DNA from: an uncultured Collinsella sp.
GTDB lineage: Bacteria; Actinomycetota; Coriobacteriia; Coriobacteriales; Coriobacteriaceae
Reading direction: 5' to 3'
DNA length: 12,245 bases
Assembly: GCA_959602875.1 (NCBI GenBank)
Contig: CAUGVQ010000059.1
Coordinates: forward strand, 1 to 12,245
A program made the position numbers and the translations under genes. Under the pieces are notes generated by a model. It was not told the origin of the DNA and did not search any database. It was given only the letters and a program-made list of their open reading frames with translations. This document shows positions 1 to 5,554 of the stretch, piece after piece (the first letter of the stretch is position 1; each line of letters begins with the position of its first letter).

Positions 1-1
1 C

Positions 2-94
2 GCGACCGAGGTGGCGGGTATCGTTCTTTTTGCCGTGAGCCTCGCGGCGCTTCTGCTCTTTATCCCCTACTTTGGCGGCTCGCTCAACCCGTAA
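2..94 (+). CDS. 3' end of a membrane protein gene (partial)
   Basis: An open frame runs from the window edge to a TAA at 92-94 and encodes the last 30 residues of a protein. They form one hydrophobic stretch (about IVLFAVSLAALLLFIPYF) followed by a short GGSLNP tail, so the protein probably ends just after a membrane helix. The frame converges on leuB, whose stop codon lies 11 bases further on the opposite strand, and no terminator fits between them. The family cannot be recognised from so short a piece. A real gene is favoured because the hydrophobic pattern is coherent and the stop sits exactly at the convergent junction. Confidence 0.55.
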   Translation, partial: ATEVAGIVLFAVSLAALLLFIPYFGGSLNP

Positions 95-105
95 GGGAGT
101 CGCAC

Positions 106-1272
106 TTACAGGTGCTCTACCACCTTGTCACCCATGGCGGTGGTGCCGAGGATCTTGTCAGCGGGCGTCGCGACGTCGGCGATGTCGCGCGTGCGCCAAC
201 CCTCGTCGAGGACCGCGGTCACCGCACGGCGGATGTCGTCGGCCGCATCTCCCCTATCAAAGCTGTAGCGCAGCATCATCTCGACCGAGAGAATCTGCGC
301 CAAGGGGTTCGCAATGCCCTGTCCCGCGATATCGGGTGCGGAGCCGTGGCTCGGCTCGTAGAGCGCCACGCCGTCGCCCAGGCTCGCGCTGGCGAGCATG
401 CCGAGCGAACCCGTGATCTGGGCGGCCTCGTCGGAGAGGATGTCGCCGAACATGTTCTCGGTCACCACCACATCAAAGGTGACGGGGCGGTTGATGAGCT
501 GCATGGCGGCGTTGTCCACGAGCACGTCCTCAAGCTCCACGTCCGGGTACTCCGCATCGTGGATACGGTGGACGATCTCGCGCCACATGCGGCTCGTCTC
601 GAGCACGTTGGCCTTGTCGACGCTCGACACCTTACCACGGCGCTTGCGGGCGGCCTCAAACGCTTGGCGTGCGATGCGCTCGATCTCGTACTCGCGGTAC
701 TCGAGCGTGTCGTAGGCGCGCTGACCGGGCGCACCGTTCGTGCCAGCGCCCTCCTCGTCATAAAAGCGCTCGCGGCGGCCAAAGTAGAGACCACCCGTGA
801 GCTCGCGCACGATCATCATGTCCACCCCGTCGATGACCTCCGGACGCAGCGTAGAGGCGTCGGCAAGCGCGGCGAAGATCTGGACCGGGCGCAGGTTGGT
901 GTAAAGGCCGAGCTCCTTGCGGATCTTCAACAGACCCTGCTCGGGGCGAGGGGCGGCGGGGTCGGTCGTATCCCACTTGGGACCGCCCACCGAGGCGAGA
1001 AGCACCGCGTCGGAGGCGTTTGCGGCGGCAAGCGTCTCATCGGGCAGAGGATTGCCGGTAGCATCGATGGCAGCGCCGCCAATGAGCGCATCCTCGCAGG
1101 CAAACGCCACGCCGTACTTGGCACCCACCGCAGCAAGCACCTTCTTGCCCTCGGCGATAATCTCGGGGCCAATGCCGTCGCCCGGCAGGCAGCAGATCTG
1201 ATAGGTTTTCTTCACGTTGCAACTCCAATCAATCGACGACGGGCCGGATGCGAAAGGGTTATCGAGCGCCAT
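106..1272 (-). CDS. leuB: 3-isopropylmalate dehydrogenase LeuB
   Basis: LeuB oxidises and decarboxylates 3-isopropylmalate with NAD+ to 2-ketoisocaproate, the last pathway-specific step of leucine synthesis, in the cytoplasm. The 388-residue product shows the family motifs in order: LPGDGIGPE (about 29-37), RELTGGLYFG (156-165), VDKANVLETSRMWRE (218-232, with the catalytic Lys at 220), VDNAAMQLI (252-260), NMFGDILSDEA (273-283, metal-binding Asp residues) and YEPSHGSAPDIAG (305-317). The ATG at 1272 has an AGGAGG five bases upstream, and leuD ends only 11 bases before it, so translation is probably coupled. This start gives about 19 residues more than usual before the Rossmann-like start. A GTG at 1215, preceded by GGAG seven bases away, would give a more typical 369-residue protein. 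The identity is firm; the start is not. Confidence 0.95.
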   Translation of the reverse strand: MALDNPFASGPSSIDWSCNVKKTYQICCLPGDGIGPEIIAEGKKVLAAVGAKYGVAFACEDALIGGAAIDATGNPLPDETLAAANASDAVLLASVGGPKWDTTDPAAPRPEQGLLKIRKELGLYTNLRPVQIFAALADASTLRPEVIDGVDMMIVRELTGGLYFGRRERFYDEEGAGTNGAPGQRAYDTLEYREYEIERIARQAFEAARKRRGKVSSVDKANVLETSRMWREIVHRIHDAEYPDVELEDVLVDNAAMQLINRPVTFDVVVTENMFGDILSDEAAQITGSLGMLASASLGDGVALYEPSHGSAPDIAGQGIANPLAQILSVEMMLRYSFDRGDAADDIRRAVTAVLDEGWRTRDIADVATPADKILGTTAMGDKVVEHL

Positions 1273-1283
1273 GCGCGCCTCCT

Positions 1284-1790
1284 TTACGCATCCGCCTGCG
1301 CGGCGAGCTTCTGACGCGTGCGCTCCACCAGACCGCCCGCCTCGATAATCTCGGCGATGAAGGGCGGGAAGGGCTCAGCTGTAAAGCTAGCGCCGGTGTC
1401 GAGGTTGGTGATGGTTCCGGTCTCGGTGTCGACCGCCACGCGCGCGCCGTCAGCGATGGCGTCCACGGCCTCCGGGCACTCCATGATGGCGAGGCCCACG
1501 TTGATAGCGTTGCGGTAGAAGATGCGCGCAAAGCTCTTGGCGATGACGCACGACACGCCCGCCGCCTTGAGGGCAACCGGCGCATGCTCACGGCTGGAGC
1601 CGCACCCAAAGTTCTCCTCCGCGACCACGATGTCGCCCGGTTGGACGCGGGTGGCAAAGGTGGGGTCGAGGTCCTCCATCGCATGCGCCGCCAGGTGCGC
1701 GTGGTCGGAGCTGTTGAGGTAGCGCGCGGGGATGATGACATCGGTGTCCACGTCGCGCCCATAACGGAAAACGGTACCTTCGAACTTCAT
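1284..1790 (-). CDS. leuD: 3-isopropylmalate dehydratase small subunit LeuD
   Basis: LeuD is the small, swivelling subunit that pairs with LeuC to isomerise 2-isopropylmalate to 3-isopropylmalate in the cytoplasm. The 168-residue product begins with GTVFRYGRDVDTDVIIPARYL (about 5-25) and carries NFGCGSSREHAP (60-71), the substrate-recognition loop of aconitase-family small subunits. Its length fits the short LeuD (about 160-170 residues) that accompanies the roughly 420-residue LeuC form, rather than the roughly 200-residue proteobacterial form. The ATG at 1790 is preceded by GAAAGG at 8-base spacing. leuB follows after 11 bases. The 256-base gap to leuC upstream is filled by two hairpin repeats. 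Confidence 0.96.
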   Translation of the reverse strand: MKFEGTVFRYGRDVDTDVIIPARYLNSSDHAHLAAHAMEDLDPTFATRVQPGDIVVAEENFGCGSSREHAPVALKAAGVSCVIAKSFARIFYRNAINVGLAIMECPEAVDAIADGARVAVDTETGTITNLDTGASFTAEPFPPFIAEIIEAGGLVERTRQKLAAQADA

Positions 1791-1822
1791 GAATCAGACC
1801 TTTCTCGTGCGCGCCCGGTGAA

Positions 1823-1910
1823 GGGCGGGACGGCATCCTCCGTGCTCAGACAGTCCTCGGCTTCGCTTCGCTTGCCTGCGGAACTGCGCGCGGAGGATGC
1901 CGTCCCGCCC
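1823..1910. repeat. Hairpin repeat copy 1 (leuC-leuD junction)
   Basis: The 20 bases at 1823-1842 are an exact reverse complement of 1891-1910. Inside the stem, reading on the plus strand, lies the core GTGCTCAGACAGTCCTCG (about 1842-1859) and then GCGGAACTGCGCGC (about 1878-1891). The core can extend the stem further through GTGC/GCGC and CAGTCC/GGAACTG pairing. The same core recurs in three other hairpins of the leu operon. There is no U-tract on either side, so this is not a typical intrinsic terminator. Confidence 0.85.
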
Positions 1911-1958
1911 TCCGCAGCGAGCATGATTAATCGACAGAACACCCGGTAAGCCGTCGCA

Positions 1959-2038
1959 GGGGACCGGGGCATATCGTCCCGCGCGCAGTTCGCGCGCAGC
2001 ACGCTGTATGAGCACGGGATGATATGCCCCCGGTCCCC
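1959..2038. repeat. Hairpin repeat copy 2 (leuC-leuD junction, inverted core)
   Basis: Arms at 1959-1981 and 2015-2038 pair almost completely, with one bulged G and one G-T wobble. The core lies in the opposite orientation to copy 1: GCGCGCAGTT near 1981-1990 and the end of the core, GAGCAC, near 2010-2015. The middle of the core is more diverged than in the other copies. The hairpin starts 9 bases beyond the leuC stop codon, so it lies in the 3' untranslated part of the leuC message or in the leuC-leuD spacer of the operon transcript. Confidence 0.8.
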
Positions 2039-2046
2039 AGCGCAGT

Positions 2047-3312
2047 TTACAGGTCGCTCGGCAGGGCGATGTGACCCACCACGGCAGAGGCGGCGGCAAC
2101 AGCCGGACTCGCGAGGTAGACCTCAGAGGTGGGGTCGCCCATGCGGCCGACGAAGTTACGGTTGGTGGTGGAGATGCAGCGCTCCCCCGCCGCAAGGATG
2201 CCCATGTAGCCGCCCAGGCACGGACCGCAAGTGGGCGTAGAGAACACGCAGCCGGCGTCGATGAAGACATCGGCCAGACCCTCGGCCATGCACTGCTTGA
2301 AGACCGCCTGCGTGGCGGGAATCACAATGCAGCGCACGTTCTCGTTCACGCAGCGGCCACGCAGCACCTCGGCGGCGGCACGCATGTCCTCCATGCGGCC
2401 GTTGGTGCAGCTGCCGATGACCGCTTGGTCGATCTTGATGTCGCGGCTCTCCGTCACAGGATGCGTGTTGGAGGGCAGGTGCGGCCAAGAGACGCACGGC
2501 TTGATGTCCGCTGCGTCGATATGAATCACTTGGGCGTATTCGGCATCCGCGTCGGCGTGGTACTCCACGTAGTCGCGCTCGCAACGGTCGCGCAGCCACG
2601 CACGCGCCACGTCGTCGACCTCCATGATGCCGGCCTTGCCGCCCGCCTCGATCGCCATGTTGGAGATGCACATGCGCCCCTCCATGGAGAGATTCGCGAT
2701 GGTGGAGCCGGTGAACTCCATAGCCTGGTAGAGCGCACCGTCGACGCCGATGAGGCCGATGATGTGGAGAATGATGTCCTTTGCGGCAGCGCCGTCGGTG
2801 AGCTCGCCGTCAATCACAAACTTGATGGTGGGAGGCACCTTGAACCAAGCGCGACCGGTCGCAAGACCCACGCCCGCATCGGTCGAGCCCACACCCGTGG
2901 AGAACGCGCCGAGCGCGCCGTAGGTGCAGGTGTGACTGTCGGCACCGATGATGAGGTCGCCCGGGACCACGACGCCCTGCTCGGGCAGAAGCGCATGCTC
3001 AATGCCCGCGCAACCTTGCTCCCAATAGTGTGTGATCTTCTGCTCGTGGGCAAAGTCGCGCATCTTCTTGGTCTGCTCGGCGCTCTTGATGTCCTTATTG
3101 GGCGCATAGTGGTCGGGCACGAGGCACACGCGGTCGCGGTCGAACACCTGCGTTGCGCCGAGCTCGCGGAAGACATCGATGGCGATGGGCGCCGTGATGT
3201 CATTGGCGAGCACGATATCAAGGTCGCACTCTACAAGCTGGCCGGGGCGCACCTCGTCGAGCCCGGCGTGTGCGGCCAAGATCTTCTCGGCCACGGTCAT
3301 GGGTCTAGCCAT
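2047..3312 (-). CDS. leuC: 3-isopropylmalate dehydratase large subunit LeuC
   Basis: LeuC is the iron-sulfur catalytic subunit of isopropylmalate isomerase and works with LeuD in the cytoplasm. The 421-residue product has the aconitase-family signatures: GADSHTCTYGALGAFSTGVGS (about 123-143), GSCTNGR (300-306) and TPTCGPCLGGYMG (359-371). Cys302, Cys362 and Cys365 match the three ligands of the [4Fe-4S] cluster. The length matches the short LeuC subfamily of archaea and many anaerobes. The ATG at 3312 is chosen because AAGGAG stands 5 bases upstream and the family's MTVAEKIL start follows. The frame stays open for 59 more codons upstream, but those codons run through repeat copy 3 and its flanks and resemble no LeuC. 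It is the second gene of the leu operon, about 260 bases after leuA. Confidence 0.97.
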   Translation of the reverse strand: MARPMTVAEKILAAHAGLDEVRPGQLVECDLDIVLANDITAPIAIDVFRELGATQVFDRDRVCLVPDHYAPNKDIKSAEQTKKMRDFAHEQKITHYWEQGCAGIEHALLPEQGVVVPGDLIIGADSHTCTYGALGAFSTGVGSTDAGVGLATGRAWFKVPPTIKFVIDGELTDGAAAKDIILHIIGLIGVDGALYQAMEFTGSTIANLSMEGRMCISNMAIEAGGKAGIMEVDDVARAWLRDRCERDYVEYHADADAEYAQVIHIDAADIKPCVSWPHLPSNTHPVTESRDIKIDQAVIGSCTNGRMEDMRAAAEVLRGRCVNENVRCIVIPATQAVFKQCMAEGLADVFIDAGCVFSTPTCGPCLGGYMGILAAGERCISTTNRNFVGRMGDPTSEVYLASPAVAAASAVVGHIALPSDL

Positions 3313-3333
3313 TGATACTCCTTCATTCTCCCC

Positions 3334-3424
3334 GGGAATTCGGACGCATCCTCCGTGCTCAGACAGTCCTCGGCTGCGCTTCGCTTGCCTGCGGAACTGC
3401 GCGCGGAGGATGCGCCCGAATCCC
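3334..3424. repeat. Hairpin repeat copy 3 (leuA-leuC junction)
   Basis: Arms at 3334-3355 and 3404-3424 are complementary apart from a small bulge and one or two mismatches. Their inner part (CATCCTCCG / CGGAGGATG) is the same as in copy 1. The core GTGCTCAGACAGTCCTCG starts near 3355 and GCGGAACTGCGCGC ends near 3404, in the same orientation as copy 1 and almost identical to it. It lies directly upstream of the leuC ribosome binding site. The outer arm sequences differ from copy 1 although both copies remain self-complementary. Confidence 0.85.
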
Positions 3425-3470
3425 CCCTGTGATGTATAGCCTCGTTCGAACAGAGTTGCGCCGTGCGGAT

Positions 3471-3557
3471 GCCGGGGCGCGGATATCATCCCGCGCGCAG
3501 TTCCGCAGCGCGTAGCGCGAGGACTGTCTGAGCACGGGATGATGTCCGCGCCCCGGC
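3471..3557. repeat. Hairpin repeat copy 4 (leuA-leuC junction, inverted core)
   Basis: Arms at 3471-3493 and 3535-3557 form a 23-bp stem whose only departure is one G-T wobble. The core is inverted relative to copies 1 and 3: GCGCGCAGTTCCGC near 3492-3506 and CGAGGACTGTCTGAGCAC near 3518-3535. The inner arm (ATCATCCCG) matches copy 2 rather than copies 1 and 3, so the four hairpins fall into two classes with one of each per junction. The stem lies 18 bases after the leuA stop codon. Confidence 0.85.
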
Positions 3558-3574
3558 AGTCCCCGGAGAGTGCC

Positions 3575-5101
3575 TTACGCTTGCCGCTGCTCAGAGATGA
3601 GGCGGTTGAGCGCGTTGATATAGGCCTTGGTGGAGGACACGATGATGTCGTTGTCCGAGCCGCGGCCCGTGTAGACCTGACCGTCGCCCGCCGTTACGCG
3701 CACCGTAACCTCGCCCAGCGCATCGATGCCGCGCGTGATTGCCTTGATCGCAAACTCGGAAAGGTCGTTTTCCACGCTTACGATCTGGTTCACGGCCTTG
3801 TAGACCGCGTCGACAGGGCCGGTGCCGAAGGCGGCCACCGTGTGCTCGACGCCGTCCTCGCCCACAAGCGTGAGAGTCGCCGTAGGCGTGAGCGGGAATC
3901 CGCAGGACACCTGCACGGCGCCGAGCGTCCAGATAGCCTTTGTCTCGCGCTCGCGCTCGTGCACGATGGATTCCAGATCCTCGTCGTACACTTCCTTCTT
4001 CTTATCTGCGACCTCGAGAAACGCCTGGTAGATGCTTTCAAACTCATCATCTGCAAAGGTGTAACCGAGCTCCGCCATACGATGACGCAGCGCCGCATGG
4101 CCGCTGCGAGCGGAGAGGATGATCTGCGAGCCTCCGGCACCCACGTCCGCCGGGTCGATGATCTCGTACGTGTCGCGCGCCTTGAGGACGCCGTCTTGGT
4201 GGATGCCGGAGCTGTGCGCAAAGGCATTGGCGCCGACGATGGCCTTGTTGGCCTGCACCGTCATACCCGTGATCGAGCTCACGAGCTTGGAGGCGCGCGT
4301 CAGCTCCTGGGTGACGATGTCGGTGTGCGCGTCGAGCTCGGCGCCGTGCATCTTGATAGCCATGACCACCTCTTCGAGCGCCGTGTTGCCCGCGCGCTCG
4401 CCAAGACCGTTGATGGTGCACTCGACCTGCGTCGCGCCGTTGCGCACAGCCTCGATGGCGAGCGCCGTCGCCATGCCGAGGTCGTTATGGGTGTGCACGG
4501 AGATGGTCGCGTCCTCGATGCCGTCCACGCGCGCCCGCAGGTCGGCGATGCGCGCACCGAACGCCCACGGCATGTTGTAGCCGGTGGTGTCGGGGATGTT
4601 CACCACCGTAGCGCCCGCCTTGATGGCGGCCTCGATGATGCGCACCAAAAAGTCCTGGTCGGCGCGGCCGGCGTCCTCGGCATAGAACTCGACATCGTCC
4701 ACAAAGTTGCGGGCGAGCTTGACGGCGCGGATGGCGCGTTCGATGGCCTCGTCCTCGGTCAGATGAAGTTTGTCACGCAGATGGCTCGGGGAGACGCCGA
4801 GGCCGGTGTGGATACGCGGGCGTTTGGCGGTCTTGAGCGCCTCCGCCGCAACCTCGATGTCCTTGTCGACGGCGCGCGTGAGGCCGCAAACGACGCACTT
4901 GTCGCCCGCGAGGCGACCGATCTCGGAGACGCTCTTGAAGTCACCGGGGCTCGAGATGGGGAAACCCGCCTCGATAACATCCACGTTCATGCGGATAAGC
5001 TGGCGCGCGACAATGAGCTTTTCCTCGGTGTTCATGCTGGCGCCGGGCGACTGCTCGCCGTCGCGGAGCGTAGTGTCAAAGATAGCGATCTTGCGGGTCA
5101 T
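3575..5101 (-). CDS. leuA: 2-isopropylmalate synthase LeuA
   Basis: LeuA condenses acetyl-CoA with 2-ketoisovalerate to give 2-isopropylmalate, the committed and leucine-inhibited step. The 508-residue product starts with FDTTLRDGEQSPGASM (8-23; Arg13 and Asp14 are the catalytic and metal-site pair). It continues with SVHTHNDLG (201-209; His203 and His205 bind the metal), NGLGERAGN (231-239) and HSSGIHQDG (296-304), completing the TIM-barrel and linker region. The C-terminal leucine-binding regulatory domain covers about 380-505 and ends in GRGSDNDIIVSSTKAYINALNRL (479-501), so feedback inhibition is expected. The ATG at 5101 has AGGAGG 5 bases upstream. It is the first structural gene of the operon, about 100 bases beyond the attenuator terminator. 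Confidence 0.97.
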   Translation of the reverse strand: MTRKIAIFDTTLRDGEQSPGASMNTEEKLIVARQLIRMNVDVIEAGFPISSPGDFKSVSEIGRLAGDKCVVCGLTRAVDKDIEVAAEALKTAKRPRIHTGLGVSPSHLRDKLHLTEDEAIERAIRAVKLARNFVDDVEFYAEDAGRADQDFLVRIIEAAIKAGATVVNIPDTTGYNMPWAFGARIADLRARVDGIEDATISVHTHNDLGMATALAIEAVRNGATQVECTINGLGERAGNTALEEVVMAIKMHGAELDAHTDIVTQELTRASKLVSSITGMTVQANKAIVGANAFAHSSGIHQDGVLKARDTYEIIDPADVGAGGSQIILSARSGHAALRHRMAELGYTFADDEFESIYQAFLEVADKKKEVYDEDLESIVHERERETKAIWTLGAVQVSCGFPLTPTATLTLVGEDGVEHTVAAFGTGPVDAVYKAVNQIVSVENDLSEFAIKAITRGIDALGEVTVRVTAGDGQVYTGRGSDNDIIVSSTKAYINALNRLISEQRQA

Positions 5102-5201
5102 ACGGTCCTCCTGTTGCTCTGGCCGGGGCGCGGGCGCTCCGGCGTTGTGCCGGGTCGGGCGATGCAGGAGGTGACGTGGTTGTGAGACCCTATCAACGGA
5201 A

Positions 5202-5261
5202 AAGCACCCCGTCGCGCGTCACGCCCTGCAAGGCGTTGGGTAGATGCGCGTCGGGGTGCTT
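5202..5261 (-). terminator. Attenuator terminator upstream of leuA
   Basis: Read on the minus strand, AAGCACCCCG (5261-5252) pairs perfectly with CGGGGTGCTT (5211-5202). After one mismatch the stem continues with CGCGC/GCGCG (5250-5246 with 5217-5213), and a top hairpin ACGCC/GGCGT forms from 5236-5232 and 5225-5221. The 3' arm runs into a short T run (CTTTTCC), weaker than a canonical U-tract. It lies between the leucine leader peptide and leuA, as expected for the terminator of an attenuation system. Confidence 0.8.
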
Positions 5262-5336
5262 CTTAAGTAACGTGCGGTTGCAACCGCTCAGACGGGAAGG
5301 ACCCTAGCGCGCATCGGCGCGTAGTAGCGCTAGGGT
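5243..5336 (-). promoter_or_regulatory. Leucine leader stem and alternative antiterminator
   Basis: Two exclusive RNA pairings are visible. In the leader stem, the ten bases at 5336-5327 pair perfectly with 5310-5301, covering two leucine CTA codons and the leader stop codon. In the antiterminator, 5315-5296 pairs with 5262-5243: 8 bp (GAUGCGCG/CGCGCAUC), then a 3x3 internal loop holding a U-G wobble, then GGGU/ACCC, one C-C mismatch, and CCUUC-side pairs with GAAG. That is about 16 Watson-Crick pairs over 20 positions. It sequesters the whole 5' arm of the terminator. A ribosome stalled on the CTA codons would mask the first strand and favour the antiterminator; a ribosome at the stop codon would cover 5315-5296 and allow termination. 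Confidence 0.78.
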
Positions 5337-5402
5337 TAGGAGCGAGCATGCGGCAGCAGCCGAGGTGGCCTTACCTGCCCAGATGTTCTCTCCCATAACC
5401 AT
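5304..5402 (-). CDS. Leucine operon leader peptide (attenuator)
   Basis: A 32-codon frame starts at the ATG at 5402, with GAAAGGA about 11 bases upstream, and ends in TAG at 5304-5306. Its last third reads CSLLTLALLRADAR, with five leucines in eight residues. The codons are CTC CTA ACC CTA GCG CTA CTA, so four of five are CTA. CTA looks rare here: by eye lysR nearby uses it about twice among roughly 38 leucines. The peptide lies just upstream of the antiterminator and terminator pairings, so its translation should sense charged leucyl-tRNA. A second in-frame ATG two codons later could also serve. A longer frame opens upstream to 5519, but the promoter and Shine-Dalgarno site favour the short form. 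Its role is analogous to LeuL of enterobacteria, without sequence homology. Confidence 0.82.
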   Translation of the reverse strand: MVMGENIWAGKATSAAAACSLLTLALLRADAR

Positions 5403-5457
5403 AGTGCCGCGAGTCCTTTCGCCGGCAGCGCCGGCTCCCGGCACTGCATTGGTATGA

Positions 5458-5466
5458 AGTGTAGCA
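5458..5466 (-). promoter_or_regulatory. Probable leu operon promoter (extended -10)
   Basis: On the minus strand the sequence reads TGCTACACT, an extended -10 element (TG, one base, then TACACT at 5463-5458). No good -35 is seen at normal spacing, which is acceptable for an extended -10 promoter. Transcription would start near 5451, giving about 49 bases of leader before the leucine peptide start at 5402. This is a motif reading only. Confidence 0.5.
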
Positions 5467-5519
5467 AAGGCAGGCAGGGGCGCCGCCCACAATCCCGTGA
5501 GCGGCGCGTGTGTTTCCAA

Positions 5520-5543
5520 CCGGTTACCAATGAGCGGAACCGG
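5520..5543 (-). terminator. Weak hairpin after the decarboxylase gene
   Basis: CCGGTT (5520-5525) and AACCGG (5538-5543) can form a 6-bp stem with two further inner C-G pairs. It lies 12 bases beyond the decarboxylase stop codon and before the leu promoter. No U-tract follows on the minus strand (TTGGAAAC), so it may be a poor terminator or chance. No better terminator was found in this interval. Confidence 0.25.
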
Positions 5544-5554
5544 ATACGCGGTGC

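Noticed and set aside
91..109. GTAAG/CTTAC inverted repeat between the partial membrane gene and leuB as a bidirectional terminator
   Set aside because: The stem is only 5 bp with a 9-base loop, overlaps both stop codons and has no T run.
1823..1910. Reading the leu-operon hairpins as intrinsic terminators
   Set aside because: None is followed by a T run in the direction of transcription, and they lie inside an operon whose downstream genes are needed for the same pathway.
1794..2270. Short minus-strand frames across the leuC-leuD gap (also 1787-2002 and 1588-1836)
   Set aside because: They run through the hairpin repeats or overlap leuC and leuD out of frame, without motifs.
3313..3489. 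59-codon N-terminal extension of leuC
   Set aside because: It translates repeat copy 3 and its flanks, resembles no LeuC, and the internal ATG at 3312 has AAGGAG at good spacing and the normal family start.
3539..5185. 548-codon plus-strand frame antisense to leuA, and similar long plus-strand frames at 112-1314 and 2071-3315
   Set aside because: They are mirror frames of leuA, leuB and leuC in GC-rich DNA. Their translations show no family motifs, and the minus-strand genes carry all catalytic signatures and ribosome sites.
5103..5460. A T-box or metabolite riboswitch upstream of leuA
   Set aside because: No T-box core sequence was seen; a leucine-rich leader peptide with alternative stems explains the region better.
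5403..5519. Longer leader-peptide frame starting at 5519
   Set aside because: Its start lies upstream of the likely leu promoter (-10 at 5458-5463). The ATG at 5402 has a ribosome site and gives a typical short leader peptide.
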